Source: Eupeodes corollae (lineage: Eukaryota > Arthropoda > Insecta > Diptera > Syrphidae). Taken from it: 64,000 nt of DNA. The notes beneath the pieces were generated by a model, which was not told the origin of the DNA, did not search any database, and worked only from the letters and a program-made list of their open reading frames with translations. The stretch is from contig NC_079148.1 in NCBI RefSeq assembly GCF_945859685.1, positions 52,152,421 through 52,216,420 of the forward strand. Direction: 5' to 3'. Of the stretch, positions 8,405 to 20,803 are shown piece after piece; the stretch's first letter is position 1, and every line of letters starts with the position of its first letter. A program made the position numbers and the translations under genes.

Positions 8405-10370
8405 GCTTTTTTTGTATTATAAACTCAAGGGGTTATTAATACCCTTAACATGTTTAAAGTTTAAACACAGTGCAAGCTTTAGGAAAATAGAGAAGGATTA
8501 AAGAGGAGATACTGATGCACATTGGTCTTAAAGTTTTGAATATCAAAATGATAAGGAAAAACAGAGCTGGGTAAAGCATTCCACATTCTCGATGTGCGGT
8601 TAAAAAAAGAATCTCTGTACTTGACAGTACGTCCGAAATTGAGCTCAAGTATGAGTATTACGGCTGAATTGATTTAAGGGGGGAATGCAACTGGCTAATT
8701 CGATAGACCACTGTTTATAAAAATATCGGTTGAACAACTAAAGCCATGAAACATTGCGGCGATGTTCAAGTGACGTAATTGTTTCGGTTATAGTTCTATC
8801 GCCTATCATTTTCAAAGCTATTTTTTGGATCCTGTCCAAAATACTTAAGTATGCGAGTTATATTCAAGTATTGGACGAATGAAAGCTTTATAAATTACAG
8901 CCAGATCAGAAGCACCTAGCAGAATTTTTTGCAATATCGAACATGTGATCAATATATAATATGTGATATTCATACCGAGTACTGAAAGTTGATTAGTTTC
9001 CTCGATGCAAGTGCCGCTCATGGATAGCGGCATCGGGGGTGGGTTACGCTTTAACGACAAGAGACAGCATTGAGTTTTCGAAGCATGAAATTCTACATGG
9101 TTTGTGATTTCCCATTGTACAATGCTGACAAGTTTAGAATTTAATGAGCTTAACATACGCTGCCGTTTAAGTTCCACATCCGAAGGACAAGGATGAGAAT
9201 CTGAAAACGAATATGAAAAGCTGAGGGTACTGTCATCAGCGAAACAATTTAGTGGGTTAGAAGTTTAAGACAAAAGATCATTTGTAAAAATAAGAAAGAG
9301 CGTCGCAGACAAAACGGAGCCCTGGGGCACACCATCGTTTATTTTGTGAATATCAGATTTGAACTAGTCCAACGCTACTTGAATTGAAAGGTCCGCATAA
9401 GGTAGTTTCTAACCCAACGAAGAAGGGATTCATCTATACCAAAAGCATACATTTTCGATAAGAGAACTTGGTGCCAAACTCTATTAAATGCTTTGAAATA
9501 TCAAGTGCAATAATCTTACTTTCTCCAAACAGATGTAAAGATTTGTTCCACTGTTCGGTGAGATAAACCATGAGCTCTCCAGTGGACCTATTACTACGAA
9601 AGTCATACTGCCGGACAATAAGTAGCTTCCGTTCTTCAAGATATTTCTTAAGCTGGTAATTAATCAGCGTTTCCATGACCTTCGAAAGAAGGGGCGTGAG
9701 TGCTATTGGACGATAGTAAGAGGGGGAGGATGATTCGCCTTTTTTAGGGACAGGCTGTACAAATGCTGGTTTCCATCCGCTCGGAAAGATACCTGTAGAG
9801 TAGGAAAGATGGAAAAGCTTACGCAGTGGTTTTCCCAGCATTGAATAACACCTCTTCAGAACAATAGTGGGATACTATCCTGGCCACCGGATTTATATAT
9901 GTCAAGGTAGTTCAGTACTCTAGCAACTGTATGAGTGAGAAAGAAGATTCGACCCATAGAATCATTTAAGCTCTTAAGAACAGGAGGACTCAGGAAATTC
10001 TCTGGTAGCGTCGAACTAACAGCAAACTGTGCTGCAAGCAAATTGGTTTTATCAATCGGGCTAACATAGGGAATGCCATTGTGGACGACCGTTGGAACCA
10101 AGGATGACGTAGTGTTTCGTGGGTTTTTTTTACAAACGACCAGAAATTTGTACTACCTTTGGGAAATTGCAGCATTTTTTCCTTTAGTTTTGTTCATGCA
10201 AAAATTTGGTTCATCGAATATGACCGCTGTTGGTCTTTCTAGCTGGTTTTAACTTATTCCGGTTTTCCTCAGTGGGGTTTGATTTGAAAATCCGGAAACT
10301 TACATCTCTGATCCTAATTACCTTTTAATAGCTCAAATCGAATAAGTTCTCTTTAGGTTTGATAAATGTT
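8405..10370 (-). mobile_element. CR1/jockey-like LINE fragment (family A, copy 1)
   Basis: On the minus strand from about 10370 the pieces encode the RT linker (LQFPKGSTNFWSFVK), RT (YYRPIALTPLLSKVMETLI, QYDFRSNRSTGELMVY, the FADD catalytic box near 9235) and the C-terminal part (LMSSLNSKLVSIVQW-like, ASDLAVIYKAFIRPILEYNS near 8870-8900), ending in a 3' region that meets the DIRS terminus at 8404. The frame is broken by several indels and stops. FADD in place of YADD and the linker style fit the CR1/jockey superfamily; the exact clade is inference. The protein would drive target-primed reverse transcription if intact. Confidence 0.7.
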
Positions 10371-12732
10371 ACCCAATTTGGGGGTCTGGTTAGAAAAGAA
10401 AAATTGACAGGGGCGTTGAATAGTTTCAAACCTTATAAATTTCTAGGTCCGGATCAAATCGTACCAGCTGAGCTACAACTTGCCATTAATATAACTTTGC
10501 CCATCATTGAGATGATCTTCAAAAGTTGTATAAATCTGGTCTATATACCTCTGCGATGGAGAGATGTAAATGTAGTTTTCATTCCCAAGGCGGGCAAATG
10601 CTCGCATGTCAACATGTCAACCCTAAAGACCTAAGACCTATTAGCCTATCATCATTCATTCTCAAAACTTTGGAACGATTGATTAATATCCATACATGTT
10701 ATAGCATTGGTAGGAAACTATCAAGCATGCTGAGCTTACTGCAAATGGAAATCGGTAAAAACAGCCTTGAACACTCTGGTATAAGAACTATCGACTACTC
10801 CCTAGAGCAAAAGAAATATACTATGGTGACCTTCCTGGATATTGAGGGCGCTTTCAACAACGTTGACACATCCGCTATCATTTCTGCTATGACGACCCTA
10901 AACGTCGAATACTTAATCTGTGGATCAGGATCATCAACTCTAAGTTCAGGGATTTATGCATAAAAAGGTCTGTCAGTAGAGCCACTCCCCAAGGTGGTGT
11001 TTTGTCCCCTCTCCTGTGGAACATAGTGGTTAACGAACTAGTAATGTCCCTTGATAGGGAAGGCTACAAAATGGTTGCATATGCCGATGATGTTGCTATC
11101 GCCGTCACAGGGGAACATCCTTATACACTGAGAGACACTAATCCTCAAAAAACAGACCTCGTCCTTTTCACACGGAAAAACAATATCCCAGTAATTTAAC
11201 CTCCTTCAACAAAAAGTGTACCGCAAATGTTTACCAATTAAGCCAAATATATTGGTCTGATATTGGACAAAAAATGAAGTTGGAAATCCAATATACAAGA
11301 AAGAGTTAAAAAAGCTACAGTAGCTCTTTTCCTTTGCAAGAAAGCTATAGGAAGCAAATGGGGTTTTCAACCTCGCATAACCTACTGGCTATTCACATCG
11401 GTCATCCGACCAATACTTATGTACGGGGTTGCAGTATGGTGGACTGCACTGGAGAAAATCACATACTACGATAAACTCAGCAGAGTCCAACACACTGCAA
11501 GTCTCTGCATAAGCGGAGCATTAAGAACCACACCCTCAGCAGCGTTAGACACTCTCATCCATCTGACATCTTCAGTAAACAAGTGGCAGCGAGTACAGCT
11601 GTAAGACTCAATGCCTCATCTCAATGGACCAACAACAATATGGGGTACTCCATCATTTTGAACCTCTTTGGTTCTATACCAAAGTACATAGACTACACTA
11701 TTCCTAAACCCCTATTTGGAAAAATCTTCTAGGTATCCGTTCCATCCAGAGATGAATAGGAAGACAAAAAACTCCTGGATAACAAAAGTATTCATTTTTA
11801 TACAGATGGATCCAAGACAAATGAGGAAGTTGGTAGTGGTGCGTACTCAGAAAAGCTTGATCTAAGCATCTCATTCCGCCTCCCTTATCATTGTAGCGTC
11901 TTCAAAGCGGAAATTTTAGCCATCAAAGGGGTTCTCTCTTGGCTAAGCGAAAACGTATATCAACTTCTGATATCCGCATCTTCTCTGATAGTCAGTTTGC
12001 TATTAAACCTCTTGACGGTTTCTCAACCAAATCTCAAACGGCTCTCGATTGTCGATCGTCTCTTATGGAGATGGCGCAGCAATTTAACATTCACCTATGT
12101 TGACTGCCGGGCCACAGAGACATCGCGGGAAATTGTAGAACCGATGAACTCGCTTAAAATGGAACCGTAATACCTATCTCACCTGAAAGGGAGAAGATAG
12201 TTATACCGATAGCTACATGTAAACTTCTGCTAAAAGAAACAGCTTTTTGCGATAGCAAACTCTAGGTGGCACAATTTACCAACATGCACAGCCACAAAAC
12301 TCATATGGCCTTCACTGGACCTAAAGCGCTCTAAAGAATTGTTATCTCAAAACATACTCCATATTAGCTCCGTAATAGGTGTACTTACGGGACACTGTCT
12401 TATAGGCAGACACACAATACGACTTGGTGTAGCCTCAAATGACTTCTGCAGGAGCTGTATGGACGAAGAAGAAGAGGAAACAATCTCTCACCTCCTCTGC
12501 ATTTGCCCTGCTCTTTCACTAAGGCGCAAACTTCATCTGGGAGACTACTCTTTTGATAATCCCAGTGAAGTGGCTAAAAAGTATATCAAATATCTCCTTC
12601 GCTTTATAAAAAGCTGAAAATGCTTCGACTAGCAAGAAGTAATTCTCTAGATTCATGTGGTATCACAATGGGCCGTTCTTTTGGCCTAAGTGTGTGGATT
12701 CTAAAACGCAGCCACGTTAACCTAACCTAACC
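10371..12732 (+). mobile_element. LOA-like LINE (copy B1), 5'-truncated, RT plus RNase H
   Basis: RT begins near 10380 (ALNSFKPYKFLGPDQIVPAE), continues with DLRPISLSSFILKTLERLI, TFLDIEGAFNNVDTSA, GGVLSPLLWNIVVNEL and the catalytic AYADDVAIAV (about 11074-11103). A frame-broken RNase H follows (FYTDGSKT near 11800; IRIFSDSQ), then a Cys/His cluster (CRSCMDEEEEETISHLLCICPA, read in two pieces, near 12450-12510). The 3' end is CCTAACCTAACC at 12721-12732. RNase H downstream of RT and the C-terminal Cys/His motif are typical of the LOA/I-type LINEs. Multiple indels and stops make it dead. It joins family A at the same breakpoint as the copy at 30.36 kb. Confidence 0.75.
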
Positions 12733-12744
12733 AACCCGACTCTG

Positions 12745-12905
12745 TTTTTCTGTTTTTCCCTCCCATTTGATATTAAAAACTTTAAGGTTAATGTGAACCA
12801 GTTTCTACAATTAAATCCTTCTCTATTGTTCTAAACCTCACACTGTGTTTAAATACAAGCATATAAAGGGTATGAATAACGCTTTTAGTAGATTTTAAAT
12901 TATAA
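12745..12905 (+). mobile_element. 3'-end fragment of family A CR1-like LINE, plus strand
   Basis: This short piece encodes the C-terminus FDIKNFKVNVNQFLQLNPSL before a stop, then a 3' region resembling the reverse complement of 8405-8500 (TTAAATCCTTCTCTAT; CACTGTGTTTAAA; AAGGGTAT). It lies in the opposite orientation to the family A copy at 8.4-10.4 kb. Confidence 0.55.
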
Positions 12906-14130
12906 ACCAGCATTTTTTCGCCGGTGAATAGTTCTTTTTTCGAAAAAAGTAAGGAAAGGTCAAGAATTCAAGAGTGTCCATTAAATTTCCAAAAAATAAA
13001 TGAATTGCGAGGTGATGTTCTTTTATTCATTATTTGCACCTTTTTTTTAGTCCCCAAACAATAATGACTTCAAGGTTCCAAGAAAAATTTGATTCAGCCT
13101 TCTAACGACATTTAGGGTGCACATTTGTTAGAAACAGAATATATTTCAGTATTGTAGTCAATTGTATTTATTACTCCAGGGACCTTTCTCATTTTGGTAT
13201 TTGTTGTTTTCGATTAATTGAGTGATAATTATTGTCTGATGTCATATTTTGAAATATGTTGCTCCTAAACCACAAAAAGAATTTAATTGGTTTTGACATG
13301 TACTCATATAATCAGAGTCCTATAAAGTTCGAAAAATGTACATGTACCTTTACAGCAGCTCAAAATGCCTGAAGTGCAAAGGACACTCATCACGCATGAT
13401 GCAATAATATTAATATTGTATTTTCAAGTCACAATCAACAACCATCATCGCTTTTTGCAAAACATCGATATCGAGGATGATGCTGAACGAATTCCAAAAG
13501 AATTTTTTTTAATTTCTACATAAAACCAACATTTGAACTCAATTTTATTTATTTTTCATATGAATTTGTTAAAATGTTAATTCCATCAACTCTTTACGTA
13601 CACCAATATGTATGGTATGTATGTATGTGAAGTATATGTGTGTGTCTGGCCGCAAGTATTTCTAATTTGAAGTGGTTGTTCTGTTGAAATTTTTGCCTAA
13701 TCGAATTTCAACAATGCGCTTTTCGAGTATTATTGTTTGAATCGCAATCAAATAAAATACCTTAAATCGTATATTTTGTATATAACCATATAAACAAATA
13801 CATAAGTAAAACAATGGTATAGATAACGGTTTAGAGTTTAAAGTAATTTATTTTAATATGCCGTTTGTTTGCTTGATTAGTGAAAACATTTAATTAATGC
13901 TACGGGCAATGGTAGGTATTTCGAGGGCAATTAAAATAATGCTGATGTTTAATTCTGCGATGCAAATAATATTGTATAAAAATTAATTGCGATTTTCGGT
14001 TTATTGCTATTTTCAACATTTAATACTTTCAAGAACTTATGATACGATATCATGATCTATTTTTGGATATTGCCTGCTTTCAAAGTTAAAGGTTTATCTG
14101 CCTAAGCACGGTCTTTCGCCTAACCCAACA
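12906..14130. other. AT-rich sequence with no gene recognised
   Basis: About 1.2 kb without a supported ORF. A short ATGTATGTATG/GTGTGTGT simple repeat lies near 13605-13645. The rest looks like unique non-coding DNA. Confidence 0.5.
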
Positions 14131-14345
14131 ATAACAAGTCCATCGGTTACGCGGCAATAAAGCCATACTGCCTTGAGTGTTGTGGCATATGGCACCGTCT
14201 TTTTGAAACCACATATTCTTCAAGTAGTATTCTACAATAGCAGGAAAAAAAAAGTCGGTTATCATAAGACATAACGCTCCGAATGGTCTGTGAAAATAGT
14301 TCCATCGTCGTTTTCGAAGAAGTAAGTCCCAATCGCACCTCCTCC
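14131..14345 (-). pseudogene. Mariner-like transposase remnant
   Basis: On the minus strand the frames give GTYFFENDDGTIFTDHSERY then NMWFQKDGAICHNTQGSMAL, matching the block around the second catalytic Asp of DD41D-type mariners (compare NMWLQQDGATCHTA at 27.5 kb). Only about 70 residues survive and the frame is broken. No terminal repeats were found. Confidence 0.65.
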
Positions 14346-14818
14346 GGTGTGTTTAATTTTTTTTTACAATAAAGTTCATGGCTTCAAATTTAGTGTAATC
14401 TTTAAGTGTAAATATAAGTACCAAGGACTTAATGTGCATAGAGAGACAAACATTGACGGTCTGTAATTATCACTTACAAATAGGAATGCAAATCGGATTT
14501 TCTTATACATCTTCATATATACAGTTATATCTAAAGGCAAACCCATTGCCATCCTCAATAATTACGAGAATTGGTATTTTAATTAAAAGACAACTTCATA
14601 ATCCTCAGAGAGACGAAGAAAGAGAGAGAGCGAGTGAACCTGGTTCGAACAAAGCAAATACTGAATCGAAAATGAACATATACAAATACACGTATGTTGT
14701 TTTGTATATGTAAACCTTTGTTTATTTATACAGGTTCTACAGAAATATGTACAGAGCTGTTAAAAAGTTTTAAGTACACAAAACTAATAAAAAATCTGTT
14801 TAAGTTACGGTAGCGAAA
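14346..14818. other. Non-coding AT-rich stretch
   Basis: No gene or repeat recognised apart from an AGAGAGAGCGAG-type purine stretch near 14612-14636. It ends at the start of the LOA endonuclease remnant. Confidence 0.45.
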
Positions 14819-15136
14819 ATGCTGCTGTTACTCCAGATTAACCTCCACCACACCATAAAGACTTCGGCCTCTCTTCTTCTTCGCTTATCCAGCAGCGATG
14901 AAGACATTGTCCTGATTCAAGTATTGTTAAATCCATTGTTCGAGGAATCAGGACTCCCAAATACTACTTGCTTTATGCATCAGGTGAGGATGAACCCAGA
15001 TCTAGCATATTAGTAAAACGTAGCCTAAAAATTCTGGCTGGCGTCGGCGTATCTCGGCTACGTACACCCACCTAAAGATCACTACTTTTCTGATCATAGA
15101 TACATCCAATTTAACTTTATAAATGAACCACTTTAT

Positions 15137-15148
15137 AAATGAACCACC
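15137..15148. repeat. 12-bp target-site duplication of RTE R1, left copy
   Basis: AAATGAACCACC here is repeated exactly at 18076-18087 on the far side of the RTE. Removing the RTE and one copy rejoins the LOA element from its endonuclease end to its RT linker. Confidence 0.9.
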
Positions 15149-15954
15149 AGGACAACGAACTTCGGATATGCACGTGGAATGTTAGGTCCCTTAACAGACC
15201 ACGTGCGGCCGAAGAATTAGCGGAGGCCCTAGAACGATATAAAGCAGATATCACCGCCATCCAGGAAATACGATGGGATGGGCCGGGCAAAAAGAGGATG
15301 AAAAACTGCGATATTTACTATGGTGACTGCTACCACGAAAACCAACAGCGCTTATTTGGATGCGGATTCGTCATTGGAGCCAGACTTAGGCAAGAAGTCT
15401 TGAGCTATAGGTGCATCAATGAGCGCCTCATGACCATACGCATCAAGGCTAAATTCGGCAACATTAGCCTGATATGCGCGCACGCCCCCACAGAAGAGAA
15501 AGACGACAACACCAAAGATATGTTCTTCGAGCTCTTAGACAAAACATATGAGCAGTGCCCTAGCTACGATATTAAAATAGTCCTGGGCGATTTTAATGCC
15601 AAGGTAGGAAGGGAAGACATCTTTGGTGGAATAATCGGGATGAACATCCTGCACGACAACACTTCCGACAATGGATTCAGGCTCATAGATTTTGCTGCGG
15701 GGCGAAACGTAATGGTAGCCAGTACGCGTTTTCCACACCTCAACATCCACAAAGGAACTTGGACTTCTCCAGATCAATCTACCGTCAACCAGATTGACCA
15801 TATTGCGATCGACGCCAGACACGCTTCCAGCATCATGGATGTACGAACTTTCCGAGGAGCTAACATCGACTCGGACCACTACCTCGTTGTAGCCAGGGTA
15901 GCACTTCGGATTTCCAGACCCAAGGCAAAACAGGGAGGTGCTGGGAGAAGATAG
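15149..15954 (+). pseudogene. RTE apurinic-type endonuclease domain
   Basis: The frame is open from the insertion edge and reads through the APE endonuclease: TWNVRSLN, ITAIQEIRWDG, ICAHAPTEEKDD, IVLGDFNAKVG, DNGFRLIDFA, NQIDHIAIDARH and SDHYLVVARV, with the catalytic Glu, Asp, Asn and His-bearing boxes visible. It nicks the target DNA to prime reverse transcription. It ends at GGAGRR-stop where a deletion of about 35 nt, judged against copy R2, shifts the frame away from the downstream RT frame. The native start codon is missing because of the 5' truncation. Confidence 0.85.
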
Positions 15955-15965
15955 AAGAAGACCGA

Positions 15966-18050
15966 GTGACAAGTAACCTCTCTCGAAGTTCTCTGCCGCC
16001 AACACAATGTATCGAAAACCAGTGGCAACATTGCCAAGATGCAATCAGAGAAGCCGCCTCTGATGTGCTGGGTTTCAAACAGCCACCAACAAGGAACCCC
16101 TGGTTTGATGAGGAATGTCGGCAGGCAAATGCAGCCAAACAACAGGCACGCAAAGCGGCGCTGCATAAAAGGACGAGAGCTGCTCGTGAGCTCTATGAGC
16201 AGAAGAGGAGAGAGGAACGCCGACTTTTCAGAAGGAAAAAGAGAGGGCATGAGAAGCGTGCGGTCGAAGATGTTGAGAGGTATAAAAGCAGGAATGAGGT
16301 TCGAAAGTTTTATGAACAGGTGAAACGAAATTCACAGGTACATAAACCTAGAACCGAAGGCTGCAAAGACGAAAGTGGAAACATCATAGTGGAACCGCAG
16401 TCAATGCTGAGGATATGGAAGAACCACTTCTGCAGACTGTATAACGGCGACGAAGAACTGAATTCCGCTGTCAGGCAGGGTGACCCATTCGATATAGACG
16501 ACGAAAGCCAACAATCCCGTCCTCCCGACTTAGACGAAGTAAAGATTGCCATATCTAAGTTGAAGTCTAATAAAGCCGCTGGAGCAGATGGCTTGAATGC
16601 CGAGCTCTTTAAAGCAGCTGGAGATAAGTTGGTTAGGAGCATGCACCAACTTATCTGTAAGATATGGTCGGAAGAAAGCATGCCCGATGAATGGAACCTC
16701 AGTATTGTTTGCCCGATCCTGAAAAAAGGAGACCCTCTAAACTGCACCAACTATAGAGGAATAAGTCTACTTAACATCGCCTATAAAATCTTCTCTGCCA
16801 TAATATGTGAACGTCTAAAGCCCATCGTCAACAACCTGATAGGTCCTTATCAGTGTGGTTTTAGACCAGGAAAGTCCACAGTTGATCAAATATTCACATT
16901 ACGGCAGATCCTGGAAAAAACTCAAGAGCACCAAATCGACACCCACCATCTTTTCATCGATTTCAAGGCCGCATATGACAGCATCTACAGGGACGAGCTG
17001 TATAGAGCCATGTCTAGTTTTGGCATCCCTGCCAAACTCGTCCGTTTGTGCAGGATGACCATGGAGAATTCACGCTGCTCCATAAAGGTTGGAAACAACT
17101 TAACATAACCTTTTGATGTCAAAAAAGGTTTTAGACAAGGTGATGCGCTGTCATGCGATTTTTTTAACATCGTGCTTGAAAGAATAGTGCAGAGCTCACA
17201 TGTCAACACTAGAGGCACTATCTTTCAAAAGTCTGTCCAATTACTGGCATATGCTGATGACATTGACATAATCGGAAGAACTCAGCGTGATGTCAATGGG
17301 GCTTTTGTGAGTATTGAGGCAGAGGCGGCAAAAATGGGTTTAACGGTTAATGAGGGCAAAACAAAGTACTTGCTGTCGTCTAGAAAGGACATACAACACC
17401 GACGTTTTGGTCAAAACGTCACAATCGACAGACGTACCTTTGAGGTAGTCAAGGACTTCGTCTACCTAGGCTCCGCTGTAAACGCAGAAAACAACACCAG
17501 CGCTGAGATCAAACGCAGAATAACTCTTGCTAACCGCTGTTTCTTTGGACTAAGAAAGCAATTGAGTAGTAATGTCCTCTCTCGTGGGACCAAAGTGTTG
17601 CTATATAAGACCCTTATCATCCCCGTCCTGCTATACGGTGCAGAAGCATGGACCATGACAAAAGCGGATGAAAGCACCTTGGGTCGCTTCGAGAGAAAAG
17701 TTCTTCGTGTGATCTACGGTCCCGTATGCATCGAAGGGGAGTGGAGGAGAAGATGGAACGACGAACTGTACGGGCTGTACAGCGACGTAGACTTAGCAAG
17801 AAAAGTAAAAGTCCAACGACTAAGATGGCTGGGTCACGTAGAGCGCATGGAAACCAATGCTCCGGCCCGGAAAGTCTTCGAATCCGCACCCACAGGACAG
17901 CGCAGTAGAGGAAGACCGCGGATCAGGTGGCGCGCACAAGTGGAAGGTGACCTCACCCAACTTGGAGCGCGAAACTGGAGACATCTAGCTAGGGACCGAG
18001 CTAGATGGAGAAGTTTGTTGGGTGAGGCCCTAGTTCACACAGGACTGTAG
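15966..18050 (+). pseudogene. RTE reverse transcriptase with one nonsense codon
   Basis: A single frame runs from 15966 to 18050 with one TAA at 17106-17108, where sister copies encode Glu (NNLTEPFDVKK). Linker and RT boxes: NKAAGADGLNAELFKAAG, CPILKKGDPLNCTNYRGISL, CGFRPGKSTVDQIF, LFIDFKAAYDSIYR, KKGFRQGDALSCDFFN, LLAYADDIDIIGR (catalytic YADD intact), VNEGKTKYLLSS. The C-terminal part includes LLYGAEAWTMTK and RWLGHVERM. It is the most complete RTE in the window. Confidence 0.88.
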
Positions 18051-18075
18051 CGCCACCTTAAGTAAGTAAGTAAGT

Positions 18076-18087
18076 AAATGAACCACC
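18076..18087. repeat. 12-bp target-site duplication of RTE R1, right copy
   Basis: AAATGAACCACC, identical to 15137-15148, directly follows the TAAG tail. Confidence 0.9.
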
Positions 18088-20380
18088 TTAACAATCGATC
18101 TTTCGAAATCCAAAAAGAACAAATTGGCCAATATACAAGAGAACGTTAAATAGTTTAGTAAAACCTGTACTCTTTAATACCCCCTCCAACACTGAAGATT
18201 TTGACGACAAAGTCACCAATCTAACATTAGTCCTACACATAGCTCTAGATACTGGATGTCCTCTTATACAAGTAAGAGGTAAAAAGAAACCACACTGGTG
18301 GAAATCAGGGCTAGATCCCCTTCGAAAAGAATGCAGAAAACTCTTTAACAGAGCGAAAGCTTCTAGAGACATGCCTGACTGGGATTCATATAAAGAATCA
18401 CTGAAGATATATAAAAAAGAACTGAGGAAAACCAAACGATCGTCCTGGATGGTATAGTTCCAGCTGAACTGCAAGAAAATGCTACTTTTCTAATACCCAT
18501 CCTAGAAAACATCTTCAAGAGATGCCTTAAATTGGCGTAGATGCGGATGTCTTGGAGACAAGTTAAAGTCGTTTTTATTCCAAAAGCTTGAAAATTCAGC
18601 CACATTAACCCTAAATACCTAGGACCAATCAGCTTATCATCATTCCTTCTCAAAACTTTTGAACTTTAGATCAATATCCACTTAAGCGCAAGTATTGATA
18701 AGTCCCTCCTTTCAAAGGCTCAACACGCCTACAACAAAGAGAAATCAGTTGAAATGGCTCTACACAGTAAAGTACGTAAAATCGAATATTGCCTCTATCA
18801 TAAAGAGTACAACTTAGTTGCATTCTTAAAAACAGAAGGTGCATTTAGCAATGTCGACACATCTACAATTGCACGTGTATTGACATCTCTGAAGGTAGAT
18901 AAGTAGATCAGCGAATTGATTAATTAGATGTTGATAACCAGTATTATCAATTCAAAACTGGGCTATTTTACTGCACAAAGAGGTGGCAGCAGAGGTACGC
19001 CACAAGGTGGTGTCCTATCCCCTTTAATAAGCTCACCAGATGGGCAAATCGGTGTTGACTAGGCGTTAACCCACAAAAAAACGACCTTGTCCACTTCATA
19101 AGGAAATATAAAGCCCCACTCATTGACCCACCCCTCATAAACGGTGTACCACTTAAATTCTCTGAACAAGCAAAATACTTGGGTCTCATTTTGGATAAGA
19201 AATTAAGTTGGAAACCTAATATTCAAGAAAGAATAAACAAGGCCACAGTAGCCCTGTTCCCCTGTAAAAAGGCCATTGGTAATAAATGGGGCCTACAGAC
19301 CCGCATTACACACTGGCAATATATCTAGGTCATAAGGCCGATTCTTACTTATGGAGTAGCGGTATGGTGGACGGCGCTAAATATAGCGACAAATCGCGAT
19401 AAAATCAGCAAAGTCCAACGAAAGCCTGCCTGTGTATAGGAGGAGCACTTAGCTCTACCCCCTCCACCTCACTTGATGTTCTGTTCAATCTTATACTTCT
19501 GGACATTTTCAGAAAGCAAACGGCCGCTAATACAGCCACACAGCTTCAAGCCTCCTCTCTGTGGATCAATAATGGAATTAGCCACACCACTATTTTGAAC
19601 TCGTTCAGAACTATAAACAGTAACATTGACTACACCATACTCCATCCTCAGTTTAATAATTAAAGCTTCAAAGTGACTATACCTCCCAGGTCTTCTTGGG
19701 AGAATACATCAGTTATGAACGATGATCCTATAAACTTTTATACAGACGGATCAAAAACGGAGGATGGGGCTGGTGAAGGCGTATACTCAGATAGACTAAA
19801 CTTAAGTCTCTCCTTTCGTCTACCCGATCATTGTAGCGTATTCCAAGCCGAAATCCTGGCTATAAAAGAAGTCCTATCATGGCTCAGAGAAAACGTTATA
19901 TCAACTAATGATATACGCATCTTCTCGGATAGCCAAGCTGCTTTAAAGTTCCTAGAATCTGCCTTCACTAACTCACTAACAGCCCTAAATTCTCGATCAT
20001 CTCTTACGGAGATGGCTACACAGTTCAACGTTCACCTTTTTTGGGTGAACAACTCTCTGCCAACCTCTGCTGGCTCACAATGCTAGCATATCCCCTTAGC
20101 TACATGTAAACTCATGACTGGGCACTGCTTAATAGGAAGGCATGCTATTCGACTTGCAGCTTCTGCAAATGATTTTTGTAGGAGTTGCATGGTCGAAGAG
20201 GAGGAGGAGGAGGAGGAGACAATCTCTCATCTTCTGTGCACATGTCCTGCCTTATCACAAAGACGTAGAATCGACCTAAGAGACTACTACTTCAACGATA
20301 CCAGCAATCTAAAAAATTCTGACATTATTTGTCTCCTAAGCTTCATTCGGAGCTCCAATTGGTTCGACGAGTTAAGCTGA
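18088..20380 (+). pseudogene. LOA RT, RNase H and Cys/His C-terminus remnants (copy B2)
   Basis: Broken frames give the linker (KKPHWWKSGLDPLRKECRK), RT pieces (GIVPAELQENATFLIPILE; RGGSRGTPQGGVLSPL), then a jump over the catalytic YADD segment. RNase H is better preserved at about 19673-20086 (NFYTDGSKTEDGAGEG; HCSVFQAEILAIKEVLSWL; DIRIFSDSQAALKFLES). The final block 20114-20380 has GHCLIGRHAIRL and CRSC...HLLCTCPA with an expanded Glu run from GAGGAGGAG repeats. No product is possible from this copy. Confidence 0.75.
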
Positions 20381-20803
20381 TGAACTGATCCATGTGGTAT
20401 CACAACGGACCATACTTTGGTCTAAGTGTATTGGACTTTCCAACCAACAGCCACTTTAACCTAACCTAAGCCAACCTAAATTTTCATACTAAAACATTTC
20501 TGTTTTTTAAAATTAAGTGACGAGTTTTCTAAGAAATAAATGACCTAATGATACTTAATCAAACAACCATAAAAGGCTTACTAGGGTCTAAGCAACTAAG
20601 CAAGTAAAATATATTAGTTTTGTTAATTATCGGAATTTACATTTCTGTAAGCTTATGCAAATGTCAAATTTGAAACCTATTAGCAACATTTTCTCTTGAA
20701 TTTAAATGATAACCTTTAAAAGAGGTCATCACATATTATTGTTCAAACAAACAACTTCTGAAAAGTTTTTTGAGCATTTTGACAATGAATAAGGATACAA
20801 ATT

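Larger units (their letters stand above)
15149..18075 (+). mobile_element. RTE-like LINE (copy R1), 5'-truncated, nearly open
   Basis: The element runs from within its endonuclease ORF to a (TAAG)n tail and is bounded by perfect 12-bp duplications. Compared with copies at 34.2-37.4 and 56.2-60.5 kb it lacks the 5' leader and first codons, typical of target-primed insertion that stopped early. The tail TAAGTAAGTAAGTAAG is characteristic of RTE LINEs. Coding capacity is interrupted by only a short deletion near 15955 and one nonsense codon at 17106-17108. Confidence 0.9.
14819..20478 (+). mobile_element. LOA-like LINE (copy B2) split by an RTE insertion
   Basis: Endonuclease remnants lie at 14819-15148 (QINLHHTIKTSASLLLRLSS and FSDHRYIQFNFINEPL, the N-terminal start and C-terminal SDH box of an APE endonuclease, joined by a deletion). 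The element resumes at 18088 directly in the linker (FRNPKRTNWPIYKRTL) and continues through a deleted RT, an RNase H domain and the Cys/His C-terminus to a CCTAACCTAA-type tail ending near 20478. The interruption is RTE copy R1. RT is missing the segment from LSPL to after the YADD box, so the element is dead beyond point mutations. Confidence 0.75.

Noticed and set aside
12715..12732. CCTAACCTAACC as a telomere or interstitial telomere repeat
   Set aside because: It is the 3' end of a LOA-like LINE and recurs at the 3' ends of the other LOA copies; no long array is present.
15535..16250. Long minus-strand ORFs across the RTE
   Set aside because: Shadows of the plus-strand RTE endonuclease and linker; no independent domain.
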